DNA of 64,000 bases from Lachancea thermotolerans CBS 6340 (lineage: Eukaryota; Ascomycota; Saccharomycetes; Saccharomycetales; Saccharomycetaceae). The position numbers and the translations under genes were made by a program. Under the pieces are notes generated by a model, which ran no database searches, was not told where the DNA came from, and saw only the letters and a program-made list of their open reading frames with translations. Below are positions 46,954-57,308 of the stretch, one piece after another. The DNA is taken from the NCBI RefSeq assembly GCF_000142805.1, contig NC_013081.1:496001-560000 (forward strand), read 5' to 3'. The stretch's first letter is position 1, and the number at the start of each line of letters is the position of its first letter.

Positions 46954-49413
46954 TTAAGATCCGTCGGCTTCATCCACCCATCCCATCTTTTTGTTGAGCC
47001 TCTCGTACTTTTGCCTGTCTTTGTCGCTTACAGAGGGCTTGACCTTCTTTAGTGCATTGGAAAAATCTTGCATGGTAACGATAACATCTTCGGATGAAGT
47101 GTTCAGCTCCCCGAACTCTTTCTCAAGATTGTTCTCTGTGATTGAGTGAACTTCCTCAGTCCTAAAAAAGCTTCTTTTCAGAGCCAAAACTGAGCTCTCT
47201 CTTATCAGTGCGGCTAAATCGGCACCTGAAAAGTTCCTACAGCTCTCGTCCCGAATTATTGCCTCAAAGTCCACATCGCTCGATAAAGGAGTTCCATTTG
47301 TTCTGGCCAATGTCTTGATAATATCCAACTTTTCCTCGAAATTAGGAAGTTCAATGAACAAGGTTTTATCCAGTCTTCCTGGACGCAACATTGCGGCATC
47401 GATCATATCCGGACGGTTCGTGGCACCAATAACGAAAATTCCTCTTCTGTCGTTCAAGCCGTCGAGTTCAGTCAGTAGAGTATTGACAACTCTTGATGAG
47501 GACTCGGAGAGAGAGGCGTCCCTCCTCGGGACAAGAGCGTCCAGCTCGTCGAAAAATATCACACAAGGCACGGATGCACGTGCTCTAGAAAAAACTTGCC
47601 TTATTGCACGCTCAGATTCACCAACGTATTTGTTCAACAACTCGGGACCCTTAATTGAAATGAAGTTAGCCCTAGACTCATTTGCAACGGCCTTTGCTAA
47701 TAGCGTCTTACCGCATCCAGGAGGGCCCCACAACAGTACACCGGCCGGCGCGCTTATACCCACCTTTTCGTACAATTCTGGACGCTTTATGGGCTGAACA
47801 ATTGCCATGTTTAGCTCAATCCGTACTCTGTTAAGGGCACCGATATTAGCCCAGCTTACATCGGGAACAGTTGCAAACCCTTCTCTTTTAGCAGTTGGTT
47901 GAATGGTTGGTAGCGCTTTCAGAAAATCCTCGTATCTTATTGAGAGAGAGGCTAACTGTTCCTCTGTAAGCGGCTCAGGGAAACTTTGAATAAATTTCTG
48001 AACAGTTGATAATGGCAGTGGATCAATCATATTAACAGTGTTTTTAGGTTCTTGACTGCCATCGCTTGTAAGCGTTTCATCGTCAACTTCCATCGAGGTA
48101 GGCGCTAGAGATGCATAGGACTGAAAAATTCTCTTGATGGCACAAGTTCCAGCTGCAGTACTTAAAGCTTTCAAATCAGCGCCAACAAAACCTGGAGTTA
48201 ATTTTGCCAACTTCAAGAAATCAATGCTACCGTCAATTTTCAGAGTTGACGACATCTTCTTTAAGATGTGTAACCTTGAAATCTCATTGGGAACATTAAG
48301 ACAAATCTCCCTATCAAACCTCCCAGCGCGCCTCAGGGCTGCGTCCAAGGAGTCTGGTCTGTTAGTTGCGCCAATGATAATTACTGGCTTACCTCCAGTT
48401 TTTTCAAAAGACAGTTCATCCATTGATGTCAAGAGCTGAGCCACAATTCTCCGCTCCATTTCTCTCTGAGCCCCACCATCTCTTTTTGGTGTGATTGCAT
48501 CGATTTCATCAAAGAATACCAAACAAGGGGCGAGGCTTTTTGCCTCTTCAAAAAGATCTCTAATCTTCTTCTCACTTTCACCTGACATTCCGCTAACAAC
48601 TGAGGGTGCCGAAATTGAGATGAAAGGGACTTGTAATTCACCAGCCAAGGCATTTGCGATCGAAGTTTTACCGCAACCTGGGGGGCCATGGAGCAAGACA
48701 CCACGAGGAGGTTCAACGCCAGTGGATGCAAAGATTTCAGGGTGTAAAATGGGTAAACCTATCAGCTCCATTAGCTGCGCAACAACATCATCCATACCAC
48801 CAAGTGATGATAAATTTGAGGAAGGAGGCGACCTATCCTCCTGAGTTTTTTGCCTTTTGGGCTTAGACCCGGTTTCTTTAGCCCGCTTTTTTGAAGAAAG
48901 CTTTTTGTCACCGTCTTCCTTGTTTTCCTCACTCTTTGTTGTCGCCCAAATACTAGTTATACTTTTGTTCATATCATTCGAGGTTGGCGTCACCATCAAG
49001 TTTTGCTGGCTTAAGCTCTCACTATCTAAGTTCATCTGGTCATCTTTAGATGTCTCATTAGCGAAATACGCTGCAAACTGCTCCTCCTCTTCTTCTATTG
49101 CTTGCTTAAGTACTTTGTCCACAGTTTTTTCGAGAACCACTTTCTTCACACGCTGCAGTGAGAGGTCTTTGGATTGCACAAATGCCAGCACTTCGCCGAA
49201 CGAAAGATCCCGGGCTAAGAATATGTCTGAAAAATCATCCTCGGCTGTCTCTTCCTCGTCGGCGAGTTCTTCCTCCTCCCTTCTGGCTTTTTCTGCCGCA
49301 TTCGCTCGCCGCTTTTCGAGAGATTTTTCATCGAGCATGAGATATATCAAGTCTGATATCTTGTTATCAAACCCCTGTGACAGCGGCGCCTTAGACTTCC
49401 TAGCCTTAACCAT
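46954..49413 (-). CDS. RIX7: AAA ATPase for pre-60S maturation
   Basis: Rix7 is a Cdc48-like hexameric unfoldase that strips factors such as Nsa1 from nucleolar pre-60S particles. The 819-residue protein (837 in yeast) has an N-terminal helical domain with an acidic stretch and a nuclear-localisation-like KKRAKETGSKPKRQK. It then has two AAA modules. Both have GPPGCGKT Walker A motifs and FFDEID/FFDELD Walker B motifs, with arginine fingers in RRAGRFDRE and the LRPGRLDK box. The second module is VCP-like and intact. A PAC box lies 88 bp upstream. It corresponds to YLL034C. Confidence 0.97.
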   Translation of the reverse strand: MVKARKSKAPLSQGFDNKISDLIYLMLDEKSLEKRRANAAEKARREEEELADEEETAEDDFSDIFLARDLSFGEVLAFVQSKDLSLQRVKKVVLEKTVDKVLKQAIEEEEEQFAAYFANETSKDDQMNLDSESLSQQNLMVTPTSNDMNKSITSIWATTKSEENKEDGDKKLSSKKRAKETGSKPKRQKTQEDRSPPSSNLSSLGGMDDVVAQLMELIGLPILHPEIFASTGVEPPRGVLLHGPPGCGKTSIANALAGELQVPFISISAPSVVSGMSGESEKKIRDLFEEAKSLAPCLVFFDEIDAITPKRDGGAQREMERRIVAQLLTSMDELSFEKTGGKPVIIIGATNRPDSLDAALRRAGRFDREICLNVPNEISRLHILKKMSSTLKIDGSIDFLKLAKLTPGFVGADLKALSTAAGTCAIKRIFQSYASLAPTSMEVDDETLTSDGSQEPKNTVNMIDPLPLSTVQKFIQSFPEPLTEEQLASLSIRYEDFLKALPTIQPTAKREGFATVPDVSWANIGALNRVRIELNMAIVQPIKRPELYEKVGISAPAGVLLWGPPGCGKTLLAKAVANESRANFISIKGPELLNKYVGESERAIRQVFSRARASVPCVIFFDELDALVPRRDASLSESSSRVVNTLLTELDGLNDRRGIFVIGATNRPDMIDAAMLRPGRLDKTLFIELPNFEEKLDIIKTLARTNGTPLSSDVDFEAIIRDESCRNFSGADLAALIRESSVLALKRSFFRTEEVHSITENNLEKEFGELNTSSEDVIVTMQDFSNALKKVKPSVSDKDRQKYERLNKKMGWVDEADGS

Positions 49414-49500
49414 TGCTACCGACCAAAACCTCAGGTGATCCGATCTCTGTAAAGCCCGCTGGACCCTTCACTGCTTTTTAGTAATTTTGCAAGAGTTGAT

Positions 49501-49510
49501 GCGATGAGAT
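49501..49510 (+). promoter_or_regulatory. PAC box in the RIX7-IRC19 spacer
   Basis: GCGATGAGAT is an exact PAC motif (GCGATGAGNT), 88 bp upstream of RIX7 in the 224-bp divergent spacer. T-rich and A-rich runs just beyond it resemble, but do not match, the partner RRPE element. RIX7 is the expected target, as a ribosome-biogenesis gene. Confidence 0.7.
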
Positions 49511-49637
49511 GTGAAGGACATCAATTTTTTTGACGAAAAAAATAGGAAATGCGGCTTACGTTTACAATTATTCATACGAACAAAGCTAGTTGTGAAAACT
49601 AATCCCTACCTCGACTAATTGGGTGCTGAACAGTTTA

Positions 49638-50252
49638 ATGGCGAGTCGGGGAATCACTATTACCACAAATAAAGCCATCACAACTTCAAAAAGCACTCTC
49701 ATCTTGAAACATGACAAGTTTCTCCCGCCAAGAAACATGATTAATGAGTTTCCTCATGACGACGTGTTAAGAATGTGCTATCGGCGTCACATGCGTCTAA
49801 AGCCATTCATTTCCCAGCGCTCTATGATTCAAACAACATACGTGGACTACGTTCGATATAAGTACAAAAACGAGGATTACCCAAAAAAATGCAGGGCAAG
49901 TGGTATAGCACATAAAACGCCAGTCCAAAGTGTTCTGCAGCAAGCAGAACTTAGTCTAAGGTTTTGCCTTCAGGCGGTTATGCAAGTTAAGAAAGGGGTG
50001 TCTGATGAAAGATCTGTTTCCAATGAGATCAGACTGTCTAGGAACATGCTCAAAAACATATTAGCTATTGAGCACGAGAAAGCCAAACTAATTGCACAAA
50101 ACCCGCGCCAAAATTACCCAATCTTGAGAGAGGCATTTTCGTACATATCGCCGACGGCGCACAAGTCCAGCTTGCTTCTGCGGTTCAATGCATTGAGAGA
50201 ATTCGATAGATGTTTGATAAGGTTCAACATGTGTATGGGAACTAAGCTTTGA
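49638..50252 (+). CDS. IRC19: Mitochondrial-maintenance protein Irc19
   Basis: Irc19 (also Rrg4) is a poorly understood yeast protein whose loss raises Rad52 foci and impairs respiratory growth. The 204-residue protein matches the family through [35 protein letters not shown] and the basic C-terminal [20 protein letters not shown] set the start at the first ATG (49638); the frame is open five codons more but without an ATG. It has no clear domain. It is divergent from RIX7 and convergent on the YLL032C orthologue with 53 bp between stops, the same order as YLL034C-YLL033W-YLL032C. Confidence 0.9.
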
Positions 50253-50305
50253 TTTAGGCGTTGTCTAAATCAGGCGTTGCGACATCTTCATAAGAATACA
50301 ACATT

Positions 50306-52399
50306 TTAATAGAGAGGACCTGCGATGATTTCTTGTTTGGGGTTGTGGCGGGTCTCTAAGGCAGAGTTTCGATCAAGCTCTTTCTCCGCGACGACTTGCA
50401 TCCCTTTGGAAGAGAGGTAAGCTCGTAATATATCGCGTGCTTTTTTCATTAATGGAACTTTAGCCTCGGAATATGTCAATGTCACTGTACTGCCTTTGAC
50501 GGAGGTTTCAATGTCAAACCCACTTTTGAGAGGTACGACGAGCTTGTTGGTGAAATCTTCAACATCCTTGATCTTGGCATCAACCGTGATTTCCCTCTCA
50601 AGCGCGAAGCGTCTTACAAGCTCTTTCGCAGCGTTGACAGAGTTTTGCTCATCTCCTCTAACTTCAAATATCACATTCTCTCTTGGACATGTTGTTGGGA
50701 ATTTAATGTAGACTCCTGTTTTCTTTTCTAGGTCGCTCACAACATCTTGCATGAAGTTGCTATTCTGTAAAAAACAGTGACGGTACTGGCCTGGCGAGAG
50801 ATTCACAAAAGTCCTCGCTTGCATTTCGCTATATTCTGAGACCAAACGCATCAATTCGTCCCTTGCTTGGGATATAGATTTTTGGTTTTTGTGGGGGCAG
50901 CGTATAACAACGTTGTTGCGTCTTGTGAAGCCAATATTGATGTATGGAACTTGGTAAGTATTGGAAAATTGTATGAAAACATTGTATCTTCTCATTATGG
51001 TTTGTATAACTGAACCGCCAGTGCCGATCACGGGTCGGTGATACGAATCTGGAATAAAAAACGAGTCTTCCGCAGGCAGCTCGTCACTTAGTAGTCTGAC
51101 GCCAATCTTTGCTGCAGCGAAAGAGTTCGAAGTTAGCACAATACACATATTGGTCTGGTCTTCTCGTAGCTCCAGCGAGACTGCGCACTTGGCGTTTTCT
51201 ATGATCTTCGACATCTTCCCATTCTTTTTGCCCGAGATGAATTCCTTGTAGTCAGGGTGCAGCTCAACAAGGAAGCGGATCTGAACATCATCCTTGAATT
51301 CCTCTTTTTCAAAGCTATCGATGCACTTGCTGACATTATGTGGACTTCCCACTATCACACAATTTAACGCGTTCGGTAGGAGCTGAAGGATAATGACTTG
51401 GTTCTGGGAAGCAAGCTCGCGTAGCTTTGCAGTTAAACGCCCTTGCACTACATTCCCTTCTTGATCATGGATTATAATCTGTGCTTCGTAAGCTGTCATT
51501 AAGAGCTCAAGTGTCAGTTGTTTCATAGTTTGTTCTATAACTTGAATAGACCCAGCAACGAAATCAATACTCGACTTGTTGATTTTAACATAACATTGGT
51601 ATCTGGACATTATATCTGTGAGCTCGCGTTTGCGGAACATTTTCAGGTAGTGGAGCTTGGTTTCCGAGATGTTATAAATGCTAGAGCACAAGATGCTGTT
51701 TCTCGCGACCCCAACCATCTGTTCCAGCTTCTCTTTTGCCAGGAGGTTTAGAGAGTGCACTTCATTTATTAGAAATATATCGCTAGAATCTTGCGACCAA
51801 AGTTCCGGGGTGACCACCTCGGTTTTGTAGATATCGAGGATGTTTTTGATGTTCAGCTGCTCATTGCCCACACATGATGGTAGCAGGACGGGGGACTCAA
51901 TCTTTGTATACTCAACGAATCTTCCTTTCAAAAGAGCGACAAAAGCTAGTACCTGCGGCATTGCAGCCGCAACCAGGGACTCCAAGCCCAGGACGTACAG
52001 CAAACGTTGTTTGAGTGGGTCGGGAAACGTGGAGTATAATTGGGTACTTGCAACAACAGCCTCAACCCCCAGTGTGGAAGAGAGTTCCATGAGCTGCCTG
52101 CTCTCTTGAGTTGAAAGACGCCGTTCCAGCGGCGTCTCGAATTTGACAGTTGGTTCCGCCGGCGAGGCGCTTTGAATCGAGCATTTGCACCGTATACAGT
52201 TCGGAAATCTCTCAAAATCATGTATCACCGCCTCTCGAGGGATGTCGCCCAAAACCTCTTGCTGTTCATCATCCAATTCTAGGCGCTGAACATGCTCCTT
52301 CTTAAGACTTTTCCACAAATTTTGGGACGTGAATTCGGAGTTTTCTGGCTTGAAAAAAATCGTTGTTTCGAACGGGTATAGTGCAATTGTGTTTGGCAT
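50306..52399 (-). CDS. KH-domain RNA-binding protein (YLL032C orthologue)
   Basis: The yeast YLL032C product is a cytoplasmic KH-domain protein of unknown role that interacts with ribosome-linked factors. The start here is at MPNTIALYPFETTIFFKPEN (52399), giving 697 residues; the frame is open 54 codons further upstream but without an ATG. KH-like modules are seen around residues 400-480 and 500-570, the latter with RPVIGTGGSVIQTIMRRYNVFIQFS, a near-canonical KH GXXG loop region. Another lies around 590-640 (VSDLEKKTGVYIKFPTTC). It is shorter than the yeast protein (825 residues). No standard gene name exists, so the symbol is left empty. Confidence 0.88.
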   Translation of the reverse strand: MPNTIALYPFETTIFFKPENSEFTSQNLWKSLKKEHVQRLELDDEQQEVLGDIPREAVIHDFERFPNCIRCKCSIQSASPAEPTVKFETPLERRLSTQESRQLMELSSTLGVEAVVASTQLYSTFPDPLKQRLLYVLGLESLVAAAMPQVLAFVALLKGRFVEYTKIESPVLLPSCVGNEQLNIKNILDIYKTEVVTPELWSQDSSDIFLINEVHSLNLLAKEKLEQMVGVARNSILCSSIYNISETKLHYLKMFRKRELTDIMSRYQCYVKINKSSIDFVAGSIQVIEQTMKQLTLELLMTAYEAQIIIHDQEGNVVQGRLTAKLRELASQNQVIILQLLPNALNCVIVGSPHNVSKCIDSFEKEEFKDDVQIRFLVELHPDYKEFISGKKNGKMSKIIENAKCAVSLELREDQTNMCIVLTSNSFAAAKIGVRLLSDELPAEDSFFIPDSYHRPVIGTGGSVIQTIMRRYNVFIQFSNTYQVPYINIGFTRRNNVVIRCPHKNQKSISQARDELMRLVSEYSEMQARTFVNLSPGQYRHCFLQNSNFMQDVVSDLEKKTGVYIKFPTTCPRENVIFEVRGDEQNSVNAAKELVRRFALEREITVDAKIKDVEDFTNKLVVPLKSGFDIETSVKGSTVTLTYSEAKVPLMKKARDILRAYLSSKGMQVVAEKELDRNSALETRHNPKQEIIAGPLY

Positions 52400-53273
52400 G
52401 GTACTCGACACGGCACTTGCCCTTACACTGCTCTCGCCTGTGACCTGAGCTCTTGTGCCAGTCTTTAATATCGAGGCTAATAATACTCTTCTGTGAAAGG
52501 TAAATAAACAAAAGCGACAAGGAGGGTAACTTTGATTTTCTATACAGAGGCAATAGCTCACAGACTGGTTGACTAGGAAGTTTCTGTGGATTTCAAGCGC
52601 TGCAATGTCTGATATTTGAAATTGCGGCTTATCTGTTAATCAAAGCTAGTGAGTAGTATTTTTCTCGCTCTTGAGCAACGCTCAGACAACTGAACAGTTT
52701 TGGCGAAGCGGGTTTCTAACAACTCGTAAAGGTACTGAACTGTATAAAATCTAGCACTGGTGCGATATTCATAATTCGGGCACTCTCGTTGCTTAGTTAC
52801 ATTTCTTCGACACTTAAAGCGCTTATGATCACAATATCGTACAAGCTCTGGTGGTGTGGCGTTACTGTTGACAGCGCAGTATAGCACGGTAAGTGAGCTG
52901 TTTGGGCGCCAAGAGGACTTCCAAACGTAGAACATGCGGTAGGTTGAGTGATCCCGTATGCGATCGTTTGTCGGCCTTATCCGGCGGAACTCTCATTTCA
53001 AGAAGAAATTGAAAGGTAATTATCAATTATGAATCAAGAAACAACTGACTGTATGAACACTGAATCAAGTGAACTTCTTGGTCTTCAATGGCTACTGTTA
53101 ACGATGAGCCAACAGTACCATGCAACGCATCCGGTCGGTCTAAGTCACGTGTGTGTATATTTTTCAGCTAATGATTATGAGTATTACCCAGCTGGTAAAA
53201 AACGCGCTTGGGTCATCGTGAGCAGCGCCATAAAACAAGCAAGCAGAATCATCCACAACCTCGCTCAAGAGCC
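52400..53273. other. Divergent spacer YLL032C-SNF6
   Basis: No gene is supported in these 874 bp. It contains one CACGTG site at 53146-53151, about 125 bp before SNF6. A 99-codon minus-strand frame (52636-52935) and a plus-strand frame (53029-53307) overlapping the SNF6 start have no family features and are not called. Confidence 0.45.
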
Positions 53274-54182
53274 ATGCCTCCTAGGAAAAGACGCACGCAC
53301 AACCTAAAGGGACTACGTGGCTCGCAGGACCAACAGCAGTCGCACAGTTCATACTTCGCGACAAGGTTGAAGCCCGAGCAAGTCGGAGCTTTGGTACACG
53401 ATGAAAGCGATACCATTTCGTACAGAGCATACCTAGTGCAAAACTTCATCAGGTCAAGCGAAATGATGGACGCGTTAATGACTCAGAATGTTCCTCTGCC
53501 GAAAATCAAAGCACCGCCGATATTCCGAAACCCAAACGTGGAGGAAATGAAACGGGCGGTTGTTTCTGAAAGGGAGCAACTTGATGCTATTGAGAGCCAC
53601 CTACAGAGCTATGCCATCGATCTTCCAGATGGTTATCATCAATTGAAAGAACTCTCTATGCAAATCGATCTATCCCAGGATGTGAGCGATAACTCAATTC
53701 AAGCTGCTGAATCTGCCTACAAAGCTCAAACCGGCAAATACACGCAAGACGACCGCATCGTAGTACATAAGGACAGATTTCCTCAGCTGCGAGGTGACCA
53801 TTCTAAAGCTCCTCCAGATTATTGGGAACGGCGCTTGGATATACTGGCTAGCCAGCAACAAGAAGCTCTGCGACTCAAAATAATGCAAGAGGAGGAGGAA
53901 GAGCTTAAACGTCGCACAGAAGAAGAAAACAGGCTGCGACAGAAACAAGAAGAACAACGCCTTTATGAAGATCCGTTTCAACAGCAAGCTACACATGCGC
54001 AGCCAATGGCAGGTCCAGTGACCGCCAACCCTGGTATACCGGACCCGCAGCCTGCGCAGCAGCCTTCGGACCAGCCTCCACACGCTATGTTAGGCTCGAT
54101 ATTTGGCGACATGAATGGGGAAAACTTCAACAACGGGTTTGAGGATGATGAGTTTGCTGACCTAGATACAGCATTTTTTTGA
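53274..54182 (+). CDS. SNF6: SWI/SNF chromatin-remodelling subunit Snf6
   Basis: Snf6 is a yeast-specific subunit of SWI/SNF that contributes to activator contact and nucleosome remodelling. The 302-residue protein (332 in yeast) is fast-evolving but clear. RLKPEQVGALVHDESDTISYR aligns with the yeast block RLRPEQLSNIIHDESDTISFR, RIVVHKDRFPQLRGDHSKAP with its central block, and the end FEDDEFADLDTAFF with FDDEFGDLDAVFF. A Glu/Arg-rich coiled coil spans about residues 195-245. The start is MPPRKRRTHN, a basic N-terminus. It corresponds to YHL025W, sitting here between YLL032C and YLL031C orthologues. It converges on GPI13. Confidence 0.92.
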   Translation: MPPRKRRTHNLKGLRGSQDQQQSHSSYFATRLKPEQVGALVHDESDTISYRAYLVQNFIRSSEMMDALMTQNVPLPKIKAPPIFRNPNVEEMKRAVVSEREQLDAIESHLQSYAIDLPDGYHQLKELSMQIDLSQDVSDNSIQAAESAYKAQTGKYTQDDRIVVHKDRFPQLRGDHSKAPPDYWERRLDILASQQQEALRLKIMQEEEEELKRRTEEENRLRQKQEEQRLYEDPFQQQATHAQPMAGPVTANPGIPDPQPAQQPSDQPPHAMLGSIFGDMNGENFNNGFEDDEFADLDTAFF

Positions 54183-54257
54183 TAGTGTGTACGTAATACA
54201 TACGGCCCTTTACGTAACAGGATTTCGGTACTTAAGCCTAAAGTTTTTACACAGTTC

Positions 54258-57200
54258 TCAGCTTGGAAAAATGGTGTTAATTTGGCGTATAAGTCTGCCG
54301 CTCGCAAAAGCTATGGTTACAAGAGTTACAATCACCTGAGTGACAATCAAGCTGAGACTTGCAAACATAAACCGCGGGCAAAATATTTTCCACACCATCA
54401 AGTGTCTTCTAAAATGTGTTACCCACACAAATGAGCTCAAACAAAGCACGGTGTTGTAGATTAGAAGCATACCGCAATTGGAGACAATGCGAGCCAGAAG
54501 TGTTTGCGGTTTCAGCACGCTGGGAGGCTGCTTCCATAGAGTTAATAGAGCCACTGACAGGGCGACAATGATATGAGGGCCAAAAGTGTTCAGAACTATT
54601 CCCAAGTGGGTGAAGGGGAATGTTATTCTTTCTGTCAATATGAACCCAATGTCCCACTGGACCGCTGGAATTGTAGCTTGGTGGCCAGTGGAGAAAAATT
54701 GCTGGTAGGCAAGCAACCCCATACTAACGGGCCCTATCAAGTTTTCTTTCAGTTTCAGCAGATCAAAAATCTCCAACATTGATAACAACTGAGTGCACAT
54801 AAGAGATAAAGATAGCTGCGCCATAGGCTTGTTGAACAGCATGATGCACATGAAGAAATTCAGGATCAGCAGGAAGTATTGAGATCCGTAGGCGTTTGCG
54901 TAACCCAAAATAGTAGCTTGCTGTGACTTGACATCGTTGTTGTGGATATTTATCTTCACGCAGAGCGGGCCCATTAGCCACCCGATATTTGCAGCGACAA
55001 GTGAAAACCCTGCAATAATCCTAGAGAGCGTGAGCTTGAAAATCTTGACGTCCCACGACCACGTAGGAACGGTGTTTTCCATTGCGCACACTGTCCAGTA
55101 CACGAAGTTTCCAAGCAACACAAACTTCAAAAATTGGCCAATCCATATCGGAGCAGCGGCCTGGTAGGAAGAGCACACGTTGTAGTATCCTTTTATGAGA
55201 GAAGGTAGGTAGGCCACAAGCACTAAGCACAAAGACAGACACCAAGGAGAATAGTTGTTAGCTGTAGTGAAAGTTGGCGTACAATATTCGCCTTGTTCTT
55301 CTCTACAGATTGTGATCATTGATGAAATCCTTGTACAGGCTATCAAAACAATTGAGTGGTAGCTTCCCACAAAGCGAGCAAATTTCCCAAGGGGCGATGA
55401 CTCGGTTTCAGAGGAAGACGAGGCGTTAGAAGACGAAGATCCCCGCTTCTCTCCCATGGCGGCGCTGAGCAGGGCTGTAGTTAGCTTTCTTTTGGGCAGA
55501 AACACGAATTCATAGAGAGTTAGCATCCCAAGTGTTGCAAGAAGAAAACTAACTATTTTGTCTTCCCAAATTGTGAAAGAGTTAGAGGTGAATAGAAGAG
55601 CGTGAAGAGTCACACACATTGCCGCAATACGGGACCAATAATCGGAAAGGTCTTCGATGAACTTCACAGTTATCCAAGCGAAGTTGTACCGATCAAATAA
55701 AGGTATGAAGCATCCAACGATAATTCCAACCGCAGTAGCAAGCAAGCTGCACCATATCCAGTTCTCAAGGAATTTGGGCTGGTGCAAAACGTGAAAAATA
55801 CCAATAAAACAAACATTAGATACCAACGCCATGATTGTTATGGATGGTACGAGCTCAGTAACCATTTGGCCAACCACAATTGATGGTATTAGCTTCGTAA
55901 TAGTTATCAACAGTACCAAAGATGCTGTTAAAAGAATAATTCCTGTTGCAATGCTGAAGTAATCAAATCTGGCCCATAGATCTTTACAAGACTCCAGAAA
56001 TATCTTCTGATATTCAGAGGCCTGTAGTATGTCCTCAAGTGACTCATTGAGCAGCTCGTTAAGGCGCTCATTTTTTTCAGCTGCTGTAATCACCCTGCTT
56101 ATGTCTTTGTAAGCTTTTATTTGGTCTAAAGCGATTTTGCTGTATGATCTTAGTTGCTCTTGTGTAGCAGCTACTTCTTGGATAGGCCATCCTAAGTTAT
56201 TGAAAGGAATTGGCAAACCTAAAAGCAACGATAGTGTTGGCACCAAGTCAATCTGGTTAACCTGTCTGTAGTTTTCGCCCAGAGCGCTAATGTCATAGAA
56301 TTGCTCTGGTAAATGGCTCCACATGTTGGGTCTCTTGGAATGCAACCATAAAGCAGCCTCTAGCTCTGACTTCGAGTCGCCTCCATGGTTACCGGTATGA
56401 TCCATGCCGTGGTCTCCCATCACAACTAACAAGGTGTCATCGTCGATTGATTCGCAGATCCTCTTGATGAATTCATTAGCCTGCAACTGCTTCTCTTTCA
56501 TGGTGAAATGATTAGGCCCATATTTGTGACCAACGTGATCAATTCCCAGCATATGGCCTATAAGGACGTCCCATTCTTCGCTCTTCTCGCTCTTCGCAAA
56601 AAGGTTGTCTTCGAAAAATCTGATAACGCCGTTATCAACTGTGTCTAAGTCCCAAACGTTTAGAGATTCAAAAGGCTGGCTTGCAGGGGACAAAAATGGG
56701 TTAAAAAGATTATCCCATGTATCGTCACCAGCGAAAAGAACGCTCTGATTGTTCAGAAACATCTGCTTAATCAGATTATCCTCTTCGATTACCGCACCAT
56801 TGAAATTGGACCCTGCGTCGATAAAGGTCGGCAGAGAACCTGTTGTAAGGCCCTTTAGACGCTGTAAAGTTGTTGTCGGTGGATCTGCGATAAATTTTAG
56901 CAGAAGCGATGAGTGTGTTTCAGAAGTAGCATTGTTAAAGCTGGTATGCAAAACATCCAGATTGTTGTGAAAATAGGAATTAAAGGCGTTGTCTGCAGGA
57001 TCGACTGGAATCGAAAAATCGAATCTTAGTGCATCTATAACCAATATTACGCACTTTGAAAATCTTGCTTCGTGATCTGCGCCGGTGGCAACGTTTTCGA
57101 GAACGGTTCGGGTAAGTAGAAATCCCCTAGCGAAAAACGCTATAGCAATGATCTGTAGTACCGCCAGGGAACCCATAAGGTATATGTAGAGTCTATGGGT

Positions 57201-57308
57201 GGTTTTAAACCTTTGGATCCTCGATTTGAACAGCCGCTTGTCTTCAATCGAACTACTAAGCATGTTCTTCTTTACATAGTCCTCATTGGTAGAATCAATT
57301 GGCGGCAT
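54258..57308 (-). CDS. GPI13: GPI ethanolamine-phosphate transferase 3
   Basis: Gpi13 adds phosphoethanolamine to the third mannose of GPI anchors in the ER, the bridge to which proteins are attached. The 1,016-residue protein (1,017 in yeast) has an N-terminal span near residues 40-65. A lumenal alkaline-phosphatase-type domain follows, with metal-site motifs CVILVIDALRFDF, GHMLGIDHVGHKYG and MGDHGMDHTGNHGG, and then a dozen or more membrane spans. All catalytic motifs look intact. It is essential in S. cerevisiae (YLL031C). The upstream spacer is AT-rich and contains a small GC-rich hairpin. Confidence 0.97.
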   Translation of the reverse strand: MPPIDSTNEDYVKKNMLSSSIEDKRLFKSRIQRFKTTHRLYIYLMGSLAVLQIIAIAFFARGFLLTRTVLENVATGADHEARFSKCVILVIDALRFDFSIPVDPADNAFNSYFHNNLDVLHTSFNNATSETHSSLLLKFIADPPTTTLQRLKGLTTGSLPTFIDAGSNFNGAVIEEDNLIKQMFLNNQSVLFAGDDTWDNLFNPFLSPASQPFESLNVWDLDTVDNGVIRFFEDNLFAKSEKSEEWDVLIGHMLGIDHVGHKYGPNHFTMKEKQLQANEFIKRICESIDDDTLLVVMGDHGMDHTGNHGGDSKSELEAALWLHSKRPNMWSHLPEQFYDISALGENYRQVNQIDLVPTLSLLLGLPIPFNNLGWPIQEVAATQEQLRSYSKIALDQIKAYKDISRVITAAEKNERLNELLNESLEDILQASEYQKIFLESCKDLWARFDYFSIATGIILLTASLVLLITITKLIPSIVVGQMVTELVPSITIMALVSNVCFIGIFHVLHQPKFLENWIWCSLLATAVGIIVGCFIPLFDRYNFAWITVKFIEDLSDYWSRIAAMCVTLHALLFTSNSFTIWEDKIVSFLLATLGMLTLYEFVFLPKRKLTTALLSAAMGEKRGSSSSNASSSSETESSPLGKFARFVGSYHSIVLIACTRISSMITICREEQGEYCTPTFTTANNYSPWCLSLCLVLVAYLPSLIKGYYNVCSSYQAAAPIWIGQFLKFVLLGNFVYWTVCAMENTVPTWSWDVKIFKLTLSRIIAGFSLVAANIGWLMGPLCVKINIHNNDVKSQQATILGYANAYGSQYFLLILNFFMCIMLFNKPMAQLSLSLMCTQLLSMLEIFDLLKLKENLIGPVSMGLLAYQQFFSTGHQATIPAVQWDIGFILTERITFPFTHLGIVLNTFGPHIIVALSVALLTLWKQPPSVLKPQTLLARIVSNCGMLLIYNTVLCLSSFVWVTHFRRHLMVWKIFCPRFMFASLSLIVTQVIVTLVTIAFASGRLIRQINTIFPS

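Noticed and set aside
52636-52935. 99-codon minus-strand frame upstream of YLL032C
   Set aside because: No family features; the YLL032C start at 52399 needs no upstream exon that I can find.
53029-53307. 92-codon plus-strand frame overlapping the SNF6 start
   Set aside because: It is out of phase with SNF6 and shows no coding character; at most an upstream frame.
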